A DNA stretch of 64,000 nt from Hyphomicrobium_A sp965243865 (GTDB lineage Bacteria > Pseudomonadota > Alphaproteobacteria > Rhizobiales > Hyphomicrobiaceae), in the NCBI RefSeq assembly GCF_965243865.1, contig NZ_OZ251603.1, positions 3,906,001-3,970,000 of the forward strand. The letters run 5' to 3'. A program made the translations under genes and the position numbers. The notes beneath the pieces are model-generated. The model was not told the origin of the DNA. It ran no database searches and saw nothing but the letters and a program-made list of their open reading frames with translations. Each line of letters begins with the position of its first letter. The first letter of the stretch is position 1. Below are positions 34,463 to 43,164 of this stretch, piece after piece.

Positions 34463-34672
34463 TCACATCGAGGAAGTCGACGTTGTGGATGCCTGGTTTT
34501 TGCCGGCGGCCAGCATCAACTTGCGCATCTGTCGCCTGAGCGAGGGGCCGTCCAGCTGGGCGGTAGAATAACCCTGATCGCGGAGACGACGTTCCAAGAA
34601 ATCAAGTTTGGAGAATTCTCCCGAACGTGCGAGCTCAAAGGCCATCTCGAGGCACGTCTTGTTCTGGTCCAT
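34463..34672 (-). CDS. Small hypothetical protein, possibly operon with next gene
   Basis: 69 residues; not recognised. GGAAGG lies about 9 bases before the ATG. The sequence is charged and helical (ARSGEFSKLDFLERRLRDQG, then SLRRQMRKLMLAAGK) and ends in a Thr/Ser-rich tail. It begins 20 bases after the stop of another small minus-strand gene, suggesting a two-gene unit. No signal peptide or membrane segment. Confidence 0.5.
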   Translation of the reverse strand: MDQNKTCLEMAFELARSGEFSKLDFLERRLRDQGYSTAQLDGPSLRRQMRKLMLAAGKNQASTTSTSSM

Positions 34673-34692
34673 TCATGTGCCTTCCGGCTCTC

Positions 34693-34986
34693 TCAATCCC
34701 TACTATCGAGATCGCTCCCTGCGTTCGACAGCGCACGTCTTGCGCAGGTCCCGGGCTTAGCCCGCGCATTCGCCGCGGACACCGCTGCGTCGATATCGAG
34801 CCGCCGCCGGCCTAGCTGGATCAGCTTGGATGTGGTCGAGTCCACGAATGCTCCTATCTGCGATCGCGTGGCGGCATCGAGGTGCCCGCCTGCGAGCGTC
34901 TTGTGCATTTGTAGAACTGCCGCCTCGATAATACGAAACTCATCGCCGACGCGGCGCTGCTCGACAAGCAGCGGTCCAATTTCCAT
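34693..34986 (-). CDS. Small hypothetical protein
   Basis: 97 residues from ATG 34986, chosen because AGGAAGG lies 8 bases upstream; a GTG three codons earlier is too close to it. The composition is helical and acidic-basic mixed (VGDEFRIIEAAVLQMHKTLAGG, then RSQIGAFVDSTTSKLIQLG). Family not recognised. It is the first gene of the possible two-gene unit with 34463-34672. Confidence 0.5.
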   Translation of the reverse strand: MEIGPLLVEQRRVGDEFRIIEAAVLQMHKTLAGGHLDAATRSQIGAFVDSTTSKLIQLGRRRLDIDAAVSAANARAKPGTCARRALSNAGSDLDSRD

Positions 34987-35450
34987 TTCAGTCACCTTCC
35001 TAGATGCGTGCTGCTTCCACCTCGATTGCGGACTGCGGGCAAGATTTGCGCGCGGGCTCTCTCCGAGAGGTGGTCGTCGCTTGCAGTTTCCTATGGCGCG
35101 GCTAAGCGCAGCTGCCGCGGCCAGTGCGGCCGTTGATGGTTCCCGCTTATGTCCCGATGCTTCGAGCGATCATCTCGCGCAACAAATTGCGATGAGCGAG
35201 GGAAGGGCAAAGCTCGCGAGCTGCACGAGCATATTCTCGCGTAACGCACACAATAACTCATAACACCGATCCCGGTGCTGGCCTAATGGTCTTGACCTGC
35301 AGGAGCGCACAAATCCAGACGTGGCGTCTTGCGCATCCTGGCGAGAGTGCCCACCTAATCATTGGTCCATGTGGACCAGATCCCCAAAAAACATCAGCGT
35401 ATCTCCCCGTCATCATGGATGGGGGATATCGGCCTGAACATCGAGAATGA
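34987..35450. other. Gene-poor stretch before the DUF4167 gene
   Basis: 464 bases in which I see no supported gene, RNA or repeat apart from short chance palindromes. It would contain the promoters of the minus-strand small genes and of the plus-strand DUF4167 gene. Confidence 0.35.
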
Positions 35451-35678
35451 ATGAATTCCATGAACCACAGCACCGACAAACCGTCGCGAAGACAGCAGCG
35501 CCAAGGGCGGCAGCCCACGCGGCAAGCCGGGCCGGCCACTAATGCGCGAGCAAACTACGAGCGCTACAGCGCTCTCGCGCGTGAATCGGTCCAGGTCGGC
35601 GACGCCGTACAGACAGAGTACTGGTATCAGCATGCCGACCACTATTTTCGCATGATGCAAGATCCAGCGGCCTGCTAG
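35451..35678 (+). CDS. Short DUF4167 domain protein
   Basis: 75 residues (72 if the ATG at 35460 is used). After a basic, Gln/Arg-rich start (PSRRQQRQGRQPTRQAG), the segment NYERYSALARESVQVGDAVQTEYWYQHADHYFRMM matches the DUF4167 core (Y..LAR.A...GD.V..E.Y.QHA.HYFR). Full-length alphaproteobacterial DUF4167 proteins usually exceed 200 residues, so this is a core-only version. Function unknown. Confidence 0.75.
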   Translation: MNSMNHSTDKPSRRQQRQGRQPTRQAGPATNARANYERYSALARESVQVGDAVQTEYWYQHADHYFRMMQDPAAC

Positions 35679-35780
35679 CTCCTTCCATGGCCGAGACGCT
35701 TGATTGATCGTCGCCGCTCTCCCGGCATCCGGCATCGCCAAATAAGTTCAATGTGCTGCGAACGATTTTCTGTGCGCCGG

Positions 35781-36446
35781 TCACAGCGACTTCGCCGAGA
35801 CTCCATTTACGAAGATGTGGATGCAGCGGCGCACGTATGTCGCGCGGTCTTCCTCGCCCGGCCACTCCAGCCCATCGCTCGTTTTCGCAGCCATGGCGCC
35901 GAAGATCATGTCCATTAGAATCTTGGCTGCCGCCGCGGTGTCGTCGACCTCGATCTGTCCGCGCCTGCGCTGACGCTCCAGCCACTCGGACAGCAACGCC
36001 ATCGCCTTCTCCGGGCCCGCTTGCCGCATGACGCGGCCGAGCTCCGGATTGGCACGGGTTTCCACCATGATGAAGCGCATGATGGCCATGCGGCGATCAC
36101 TCGCTTCCGCATCGAGGTCGACGCGAAATATCTGTGCCAGCGCCTCCGTGAGCGGCAGTTTGTCATAGTCGCCTGGCAACGCCAGCATTTCGAACCGGTG
36201 CGCAGCAACGATTGCGGCAAACAGGTCCGCCTTGTTAGCGAACAACTCATAGAGCGTTCGCTTAGACACGCGGCACTGAGCGGCGACGTCATCCATCGTG
36301 ACCTGTGACAGGCCCCTGGCAACGAACAGCGCCAGAGCATTTTCGGCGATCAGTGCGCGCTGATCCTCGTCGCTGCGCACTTTTGGGCGCCCGCGGGGGC
36401 GCCGTGGCTCGGCCGTTGCGGCTGCAGTGGCACTTGATTTCCTCAT
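35781..36446 (-). CDS. TetR/AcrR family regulator, divergent from an RND pump
   Basis: 221 residues. The basic N-terminus ends in RRPRGRPKVRSDEDQ. The HTH is at about 29-72 (ALIAENALALFVARGLSQVT, then DDVAAQCRVSKRTLYELFANKADL). The C-terminal ligand domain has LSEWLERQRRRGQIEVDD, typical of the TetR_C group found next to efflux pumps. It is divergent from the acrAB-like operon with about 95 bases between starts, so it probably represses the pump and itself until a drug-like ligand binds. Confidence 0.88.
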   Translation of the reverse strand: MRKSSATAAATAEPRRPRGRPKVRSDEDQRALIAENALALFVARGLSQVTMDDVAAQCRVSKRTLYELFANKADLFAAIVAAHRFEMLALPGDYDKLPLTEALAQIFRVDLDAEASDRRMAIMRFIMVETRANPELGRVMRQAGPEKAMALLSEWLERQRRRGQIEVDDTAAAAKILMDMIFGAMAAKTSDGLEWPGEEDRATYVRRCIHIFVNGVSAKSL

Positions 36447-36480
36447 GACGGGTGCAACTCCGCTGGGGCGACAAACCTAG

Positions 36481-36508
36481 TTGACAGCCACATTTCTTCA
36501 AATAAAGG
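36481..36508 (+). promoter_or_regulatory. Candidate promoter of the RND pump operon
   Basis: TTGACA at 36481-36486 is a perfect -35 hexamer. TAAAGG at 36503-36508, 16 bases on, is a weak -10. It lies between the TetR gene and the pump gene, whose AGGAGA ribosome-binding site is at 36528-36533. No clear TetR palindrome was found. Confidence 0.4.
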
Positions 36509-36540
36509 TACGGGTAAGTTTTGTAAATAGGAGACTCCTG

Positions 36541-37800
36541 ATGCTGGCGCTCGAATGCATCGCCACGCACGGCCGCCTCGCCAAGCTCGTAATGAGCTCG
36601 CTAGTCATAATTGGACTTGGCGCGTGCAAGCAATCGGAGACCCCGGCCGGGGCCCCCCCGCGACCTGAGGTCAGCGTCGTGACGCTGCAACCCCAATCGG
36701 TGCAGATCACCGCCGAGCTTCCAGGCCGTACCACAGCTTCGCTCGTCGCTGAGGTTCGCCCGCAGGTGACGGGCATCATTCAAAAGCGATTGTTCGAAGA
36801 AGGCAGCGAGGTCAAGGCTGGACAGGCGCTTTATCAGATTGATCCCGCGACCTATCAGGCGGCCTACGACAGCGCCAAGGCCGCCTTGCAAAAGGCCGAG
36901 GCGGCGGTGCCGACCGCGCGCGCCAAGCTGCAACGCCAGGAAGTCCTCATCAAGACCAATGCCGTCAGCCAGCAAAATCTCGACGACGCAAGGTCCACGC
37001 TGGCGGTGGCCGAGGCTGAGGTTGCCGCCGCGCAGGCAAATCTAAAAACTGCGCAGATCAATCTCGACTATACGAAGATCCTCGCCCCCATCGACGGCCG
37101 TATAGACAAGTCGACACTGACCCCGGGCGCACTCGTCACGGCAAGCCAGGCCACCGCGCTGACGACCATCCGCAAGCTCGATCCGATCAACGTCGATGTC
37201 ACGCAATCGAGCACCAACCTGCTCAATCTTCGACAGGCCATAGCGGCAGGACGCGTCAAGCTTTCCGGTGACAATGTTCGCGTTAGGCTGAAGCTTGAGA
37301 ACGGCACATTCTATCCGCATCTCGGCACATTGGCGTTCGCGGAATCGAACGTCAGCGAGACGACGGGTACTTACACGGTGCGCGCCGAATTCCCCAATCC
37401 CGAGCGCCTGCTGCTGCCCGGCATGTACGTACGCGCCATCGTCGAGGAAGGTGTTGCCGACGACAGCTTCCTCGTTCCTCAGCGCGGCGTCAGCCGCAAT
37501 ACCAAGGGTGAGCCGACGGCGATCTTCGTCGACGCCAATGGGAAAGTTGAGGAACGCGTGCTGCGAATCTCGCGCAGCGTGGGCAACAATTGGCTCGTTG
37601 AATCGGGGGTTTCCGCAGGTGATCGCGTAGTCGTCGAGGGTTCGCTGCTCGTACGCGTGGGCCAGCTCGCCACACCTGTTGAGGTGATCATCGACGATAA
37701 CACCGGCGAAGTGCGCGAGCGCGGTGCTCAACAAAGCAGTAACGCCTCCGATTACGCGGCCAACGGTTCTGGGAACGTTCAGCCGGCGGTGAAGAGATGA
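36541..37800 (+). CDS. RND efflux periplasmic adaptor, AcrA-like lipoprotein
   Basis: 419 residues from ATG 36541 (AGGAGA upstream). A lipoprotein signal ends in LGAC with Cys29. The chain follows the HlyD/AcrA order: a barrel-sandwich start (VTGIIQKRLFEEGSEVKAGQ), a long helical hairpin (AALQKAEAAVPTARAKLQRQ), LDYTKILAPIDGRIDKS, then RAEFPNPERLLLPGMYVRA and a beta-barrel domain. The stop overlaps the pump ATG by 4 bases. It joins the inner-membrane pump to an outer-membrane channel; no tolC gene lies in the window. Confidence 0.92.
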   Translation: MLALECIATHGRLAKLVMSSLVIIGLGACKQSETPAGAPPRPEVSVVTLQPQSVQITAELPGRTTASLVAEVRPQVTGIIQKRLFEEGSEVKAGQALYQIDPATYQAAYDSAKAALQKAEAAVPTARAKLQRQEVLIKTNAVSQQNLDDARSTLAVAEAEVAAAQANLKTAQINLDYTKILAPIDGRIDKSTLTPGALVTASQATALTTIRKLDPINVDVTQSSTNLLNLRQAIAAGRVKLSGDNVRVRLKLENGTFYPHLGTLAFAESNVSETTGTYTVRAEFPNPERLLLPGMYVRAIVEEGVADDSFLVPQRGVSRNTKGEPTAIFVDANGKVEERVLRISRSVGNNWLVESGVSAGDRVVVEGSLLVRVGQLATPVEVIIDDNTGEVRERGAQQSSNASDYAANGSGNVQPAVKR

Positions 37801-40800
37801 TCTCAGCCTTCTTCATTGAGCGGCCGGTCTTCGCCTGGGTGATCGCACTCGTGATCATGCTGGGCGGCCTGCTGGCTTTGAACAACCTTTCTATCTCGCA
37901 GTATCCGCAGATCGCGCCGACGACAGTGCGCATAACCGGAACCTATCCAGGAGCAGACGCCCAGACGGTCGAGAACTCAGTGACGAAGATTATCGAGCAA
38001 GCGATGACTGGCATCGATTATCTCGATTATCTGACGGCCACATCGACCTCGACCGGGCAGGCCCAGGTTTCGCTCACGTTTACGAGCGATGCAGACCCCG
38101 ACGTGGCGCAGATGCAGGTGCAAAACAAGCTGCAACTCGTCACCTCGCAGCTACCACAGATCGTGCAAACGACGGGACTGACCGTCACTAAATCCAGCTC
38201 CAGCTTCCTCATGGTCGCCGCGTTCGTCTCGACCGATGGCAGGATGAGCTCGACTGACATTGCCGACTACGTCGACAGCTCGCTCAACGACACGCTAAAG
38301 CGCGTCGCTGGCGTCGGTGAGACACAGATGCTCGGCTCGGGCTATGCCATGCGCATCTGGCTCGATCCCGACAAGCTGGCCAAATACGCGCTGATGCCGA
38401 GCGACATCGCCGCTGCGCTGCAAGCGCAGAACACCCAGGTGTCCGCTGGCCAGCTCGGCAGCTTGCCGTCAACGCAAGGCCAGCAGCTTAATGCCACTGT
38501 CACCGCGCGCTCGCGCCTGCAAACGCCCGAACAGTTCCGCAACATCATTCTGAAGAGCGCAACCGACGGCGCCCTCGTGCGCTTGAACGACGTGGCCCGC
38601 GTCGAGCTTGGCGCAAAATCCTACACCACCAGCGCCAAATACAACGGCTTGCCGGCAGCGGGCCTCGGAATCAATCTGGCGACCGGCGCCAATGCTATTG
38701 ATACCGCGGAGGCCGTGCAGGCAGCTATCGCCGGGCGTGCTTCGACCTTCCCGCAGGGCATCGATGTCGTCTACCCGTACGACACGACGCCCTTCGTACG
38801 CCTCTCGATCGAGGACGTGGTAAAGACGCTGTTCGAGGCCATAGTCCTCGTCTTCATCGTCATGTACGTCTTTCTGCAGAGCTTCCGCGCCACAATCATC
38901 CCGACGCTCGCAGTGCCTGTGGTTCTCCTCGGAACGTTCGGCGTCCTGGCGCTGCTGGGCTACTCCGTTAACACGCTGACCATGTTTGCCATGGTGCTCG
39001 CCATCGGCCTGCTCGTCGACGATGCGATCGTCGTCGTCGAGAACGTCGAGCGCGTCATGCACGAGGAGGGGCTCTCGCCGAAAGAAGCGACCCGGAAATC
39101 GATGAACGAGATTTCCGGTGCGCTCGTTGGCATTGCGACGGTTCTCTCCGCCGTTTTCGTCCCTATGGCGTTCTTCGGTGGATCGGTAGGCGTCATCTAT
39201 CGGCAGTTCTCGGTGACCATCGTCTCTGCGATGATCTTGTCAGTCGTGGTGGCGCTGGTGCTGACGCCCGCCCTCTGCGCAACCATCCTCAAGCCCGGGC
39301 ACAGCGCCACGCGTGGCCCCTTTGCCTGGTTCAACCGTGGCTTCGATCACACCGCGCACGGCTATCGCGCCGGTGCCGGCCGCATCATCCAGAGAAGCTG
39401 GGTTTCGCTCGCCGTCTTCGCCCTGATCGTCGTGGGCGTGGGCTACATGTTCATGCGCCTCCCGTCCTCGTTCCTGCCGCAGGAGGATCAAGGGACGCTC
39501 ATTGCAAGCATCCAGCTCCCTGTTGGCGCGACGCAGGATCGGACCGAACGCGTGCTCGACGAGGTGCGGACCTACTTCCTCGAAAAGGAGCCCGATGCGG
39601 TCGAAGGCATCATGACCGTATCGGGCTTCGGCTTCGGGGGGCAGGGGCAAAACGTGGGCATCGGCTTCGTCCGCTTGAAGGACTTCGCCCTGCGAAAGGC
39701 ACCCGGCGTTGCCGCCAGCGCGGTAGCCGGTCGCGCCATGGCCGGGCTCTCCAAGATCAAGGATGCGCGCGTGTTCGTGCTCGCCCCGCCAGCCATCCAG
39801 GGTATGGGAAACTCGAGCGGCTTCGATTTCTTCCTGAAGGATCTAAACGGCGCCGGCCACGAACGGTTGATTGCGGCGCGCAACACGCTGTTGGCCAAGG
39901 CGGCGCAAAGCCCTCTTCTTCGGAATACGCGTCCCAACGGGCAGGAGGATACCCCGCAGTTTACGGTCGACTTCGACCAGGAGAAGGCGAGCGCGCTGGG
40001 GCTCAGTCTCTCCGACATCAACGCCACGCTGAGCACCGCCTGGGGCAGCGATTACGTCAACGATTTTATCGACCGCGGACGCGTCAAGCAGGTCTACCTG
40101 CAAGGCGATGCCTCCTCGCGCATGCAGCCCGAGGATCTCGACAAATGGCATGTGCGCAACTCCGAGGGCGTGATGGTGCCGTTCTCGTCATTTGCCTCTT
40201 CGCGCTGGACCTTCGGCTCGCCGCGTCTTGAGCGCTACAACGGATCCGGCGCCGTGGAGATACAAGGTGAGGCGGCACCGGGCATAAGCTCGGGCGATGC
40301 AATGAACGAGATCGCGCGCATCGTCGGCGAACTCCCGTCAGGCTACGGCTACGAATGGACGGGGCTTTCCTACCAGGAGCAGCTATCCGGCAACCAAGCG
40401 ACAGCGCTTTACGCCATCTCAGTGCTTGTCGTGTTCCTCTGCCTCGCCGCCCTATACGAGAGCTGGTCGATACCATTCGCGGTCATGCTGTCGGTGCCGA
40501 TCGGCATTTTCGGCACGCTCGCTGCAGCATTGATGTTCGGCCAGACCAACGACGTCTACTTCAAGGTCGGCCTGCTTACGACGATTGGCCTTGCTGCGAA
40601 GAACGCCATCCTGATCGTCGAGTTCGCCGTCGAGCGGCAGATCGCCGGCGAGGGGCTGATCGAGGCGACGCTCAACGCGGCACGCCAGCGCTTGCGGCCG
40701 ATCCTGATGACCTCATTCGCCTTCATCCTGGGCGTGCTGCCGCTGGCCGTCGCCAGCGGGGCAGGCTCGGGTGCGCAGAACTCGATCGGCATCGGCGTGA

Positions 40801-40940
40801 TGGGTGGCATGATCGCAGCAACGGTTCTCGGCATCTTCTTTATTCCGCTGCTCTACGTCGCCGTGCGCCGGGCAGTCGGAGGAGCGCGCGGCCGGGAAGA
40901 GATGCCGTCAGTGGGATCGCCCGTAGGGACGGGGCACTAG
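37797..40940 (+). CDS. RND efflux inner-membrane transporter, AcrB-like (HAE1)
   Basis: 1047 residues, the normal length for the family, with 12 membrane helices. MISAFFIERPVFAWVIALVI is the standard start. The proton-relay Asp pair is in IGLLVDDAIVVVENVERVM, and the second half has TIGLAAKNAILIVEFA. The periplasmic porter domains are in order, including GFGFGGQGQNVGIGFVRLK. It expels hydrophobic drugs by proton antiport. It is coupled to the adaptor gene by a 4-base overlap and controlled presumably by the divergent TetR. Confidence 0.95.
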   Translation: MISAFFIERPVFAWVIALVIMLGGLLALNNLSISQYPQIAPTTVRITGTYPGADAQTVENSVTKIIEQAMTGIDYLDYLTATSTSTGQAQVSLTFTSDADPDVAQMQVQNKLQLVTSQLPQIVQTTGLTVTKSSSSFLMVAAFVSTDGRMSSTDIADYVDSSLNDTLKRVAGVGETQMLGSGYAMRIWLDPDKLAKYALMPSDIAAALQAQNTQVSAGQLGSLPSTQGQQLNATVTARSRLQTPEQFRNIILKSATDGALVRLNDVARVELGAKSYTTSAKYNGLPAAGLGINLATGANAIDTAEAVQAAIAGRASTFPQGIDVVYPYDTTPFVRLSIEDVVKTLFEAIVLVFIVMYVFLQSFRATIIPTLAVPVVLLGTFGVLALLGYSVNTLTMFAMVLAIGLLVDDAIVVVENVERVMHEEGLSPKEATRKSMNEISGALVGIATVLSAVFVPMAFFGGSVGVIYRQFSVTIVSAMILSVVVALVLTPALCATILKPGHSATRGPFAWFNRGFDHTAHGYRAGAGRIIQRSWVSLAVFALIVVGVGYMFMRLPSSFLPQEDQGTLIASIQLPVGATQDRTERVLDEVRTYFLEKEPDAVEGIMTVSGFGFGGQGQNVGIGFVRLKDFALRKAPGVAASAVAGRAMAGLSKIKDARVFVLAPPAIQGMGNSSGFDFFLKDLNGAGHERLIAARNTLLAKAAQSPLLRNTRPNGQEDTPQFTVDFDQEKASALGLSLSDINATLSTAWGSDYVNDFIDRGRVKQVYLQGDASSRMQPEDLDKWHVRNSEGVMVPFSSFASSRWTFGSPRLERYNGSGAVEIQGEAAPGISSGDAMNEIARIVGELPSGYGYEWTGLSYQEQLSGNQATALYAISVLVVFLCLAALYESWSIPFAVMLSVPIGIFGTLAAALMFGQTNDVYFKVGLLTTIGLAAKNAILIVEFAVERQIAGEGLIEATLNAARQRLRPILMTSFAFILGVLPLAVASGAGSGAQNSIGIGVMGGMIAATVLGIFFIPLLYVAVRRAVGGARGREEMPSVGSPVGTGH

Positions 40941-40977
40941 CGAGGCTTCCGGAGACGCGCGCGTTTGGTTCTGATCT

Positions 40978-42663
40978 TCATTCGACGATGAACCCGTAGT
41001 CACCCTTGAGGTCGCCGACCGGCGCCGGACGTCCGCCACCGTAGATGCGGTTTATCTGACCGAGAAAGTTGGCCTTTGCATCCGTCGGATCTGCCAAGCC
41101 ATCCAGAGGCCGCGCCAACTCCTGGCGCGCAACTGGGCGCACCATGTACGGCGTCACTATGATGACAAGCTCCGTCTCCGAACGCTGATAGTCACGGCTG
41201 CGGAAGAGAGTGCCGAGAATGGGAAGATCCTTCAGGGTCGGGAAGCCATCGATGTTCTGGCGCGAATCCTCCGACAGAAGTCCGGCGAGTGCGATGGAGC
41301 CCCCCGATGGTAGCTCGACTGTTGATTTGGCTTGGCGCTTCTTCAACGCCGGTATCTCTATGCCAGATAGCACCACGGCTCCGTCGCTGCTGAGCTCGCT
41401 CACCTCGCTTTCGATCTTGAGGCTGATGCGGCCCTCGGAAAGAACCACAGGGGTGAATGCGAGGCCGATGCCGTACTCCTTATAGGTGACGCTGACCTGC
41501 CCCAAGCTATCAACGATGGGCACCGGGTACTCGCCGCCAGCGAGAAACTTGGCAGGCTCGCCGGATACAGCCGTGAGATTTGGCTCAGCCAGAATCCGCA
41601 TCAGACCGTCGCGTTCCATGGCCCGCAGGGCTCCGTTTACGGCCTGATTGCCCGACTGCCAGGACATCGCGATGCCAGAGTTGCTGAAGGCATCACTGCT
41701 GCTCGATGAATTGAGGAGCTGCAGTGCGCCAGTCGCGGCTCCTGTCGATCCTATGCCGGACGTGGGGAGGGTACCGAGTGTGGCTCCGGTGAGAGGTAGG
41801 CTGTTTGATGTAAGCACCGACGTACTGAAGTTTCCCGAGTTGACGGCAGCACCGATATTGACGCCGAACTGCTTGAGGATCGTGCGTTGCACCTCAGCGA
41901 CGGAAACGCGCAACATGACCTGCTCCTCACCCTCAACAGAGATGAGGTTGATGATCGGCTTGCCACCGTAGACGTTGGCAGCATCCGAATTAGAGCCGCC
42001 ACCGGAATCGGTGGTCGCCGACTGATAGCCGCCGCCGACGGTGGTCGAGCTCGATGTCGTCGAACTATTGGAGGCACTCGGCGCATTGGTGTTGACGATG
42101 CTGCCGACTTCGGCATTTGCCTGAACAAACTGCGCCGCGATCTGGGCCGCACGGTCCGAATCGATGGGCGTGCGCACGCTGCCGGTGAGCACGACGGCGC
42201 GACCTGCGATCTCGCTTCGGACGCTTGAGCCGGGGATCAGCCGGGCGAGCAGTTGATCGAGAGCCGAGAGGTCGGCACCGATCGCGACATCGATCGTCAG
42301 GATCTGCTGACCGTACTCGTCGAAGAAGAAGGCGTTGGTCTGTCCAGTCCCCTTGGCGATGAGGAACACGCGATCGGACGACTGCACGACTGCGTCGAGG
42401 ATCTTCGGGTCAGAGATGAGGACATCCTTCAGCGGAACGGGAAACTGCACGACAGTCGAGCGCCCGATGCCGAGATCGAGTCGCTTCGTCATCGGAAAGG
42501 CGGCATTGGCCGGAATGCGCAAGACGGAATCCTGCCGTGCAGGCCCCGCAGCCGCCGCCTCCAATTTGCCCGTCAGATCCGCAGCGTCAACGTTGCCGAA
42601 GCCCGACGCAACGAGCCAGACTGCAGCCACAGACGTGCGCACCCACTTCAGGGTCGTTCCCAT
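40978..42663 (-). CDS. Orphan CpaC/RcpA-type secretin (type II/III secretion family)
   Basis: 561 residues. Signal peptide about 1-28. The N-terminal pilus-assembly domain carries RLDLGIGRSTVVQFPVPLKDVLI and a BON-like segment (VVLTGSVRTPIDSDRAAQIA). A low-complexity Ser/Thr/Gly linker spans about 192-230. The secretin core then has NLISVEGEEQVMLRVSVAEV, the ILAEPNLTAVSGEPAKFLAGG motif and VPILGTLFRSRDYQRSETEL. It would form an outer-membrane ring. In alphaproteobacteria cpaC normally sits in a Flp pilus operon, but no other cpa gene is here. Divergent from bamA. Confidence 0.87.
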   Translation of the reverse strand: MGTTLKWVRTSVAAVWLVASGFGNVDAADLTGKLEAAAAGPARQDSVLRIPANAAFPMTKRLDLGIGRSTVVQFPVPLKDVLISDPKILDAVVQSSDRVFLIAKGTGQTNAFFFDEYGQQILTIDVAIGADLSALDQLLARLIPGSSVRSEIAGRAVVLTGSVRTPIDSDRAAQIAAQFVQANAEVGSIVNTNAPSASNSSTTSSSTTVGGGYQSATTDSGGGSNSDAANVYGGKPIINLISVEGEEQVMLRVSVAEVQRTILKQFGVNIGAAVNSGNFSTSVLTSNSLPLTGATLGTLPTSGIGSTGAATGALQLLNSSSSSDAFSNSGIAMSWQSGNQAVNGALRAMERDGLMRILAEPNLTAVSGEPAKFLAGGEYPVPIVDSLGQVSVTYKEYGIGLAFTPVVLSEGRISLKIESEVSELSSDGAVVLSGIEIPALKKRQAKSTVELPSGGSIALAGLLSEDSRQNIDGFPTLKDLPILGTLFRSRDYQRSETELVIIVTPYMVRPVARQELARPLDGLADPTDAKANFLGQINRIYGGGRPAPVGDLKGDYGFIVE

Positions 42664-43164
42664 GATCGAGTACCTTTTCGAACAGCCGAAGACTGATGAC
42701 GCAACTCAGTTCACGCTGTACGCACGTGGCCTCAATTCGCTCGCTCCCCACGGCGCGTCACACGCCGTATCGCAGCCCGCGAAAATCCTTCGGGCCTGCT
42801 CGAAAGGAATGGCTGAAAAAGGCGAGAGCGATTTCTCGCTCGCAGAGGACCACCGCTAGAGAGCTTAAGTCTCGAGCGTTTCCTGCCGTTGTATTTTTGT
42901 TTCGGAATGTTTCCCCAACGAGGGGATTGTTGTCGAAACGCTTCCAGAGCTCAGCGTCACCAACCTCAGGTTACAAATAGAGCTGGTTGAGTGAGCGCTG
43001 GTGGTGGTCGCTTGAAGAGGCACCTGGGAACTTAGTGGTCGGCAGCGGATAATGGAGGCCTTCACACTATTTCCTCATTTGAGAAACCTTCAGACACGTT
43101 CAAAAAAATCCAGGCAACAAAGCTCGACTAGCTTGCCTGCCACAGGGGTCGGCAGGGAGTTGCT
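42664..43164. other. Intergenic region between the secretin gene and bamA
   Basis: 501 bases between divergent genes. It has a hairpin with a T-run on the minus strand (43101-43138). It also has the bamA ribosome-binding site AGGGAG at 43154-43159. The rest contains only short open frames with poor codon bias. No gene supported. Confidence 0.4.
43101..43138 (-). terminator. Hairpin with T-run on the minus strand upstream of bamA
   Basis: AGGCA (43112-43116) pairs with TGCCT (43134-43138), and AGCT (43121-43124) with AGCT (43130-43133) around CGACT. On the minus strand this is followed by TTTTTTT (43108-43102). It has terminator form, yet no minus-strand gene is known to end here. It may stop antisense transcription out of bamA, or be part of the bamA leader. 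Confidence 0.4.

Noticed and set aside
34358..35263. Long plus-strand ORF after tRNA-Arg
   Set aside because: It is antisense to two small ORFs with better ribosome-binding sites, is rich in Ser, Arg and Cys as expected for a chance frame, and has no recognisable motif.
34271..35450. tRNA-Arg as an integration site of a mobile element
   Set aside because: No integrase gene, no second copy of the tRNA 3' end and no phage or plasmid genes were seen within the window.
42865..43065. Minus-strand ORF upstream of the secretin gene
   Set aside because: Low-GC3 codons, Ser/Thr-rich chance composition and no ribosome-binding site.
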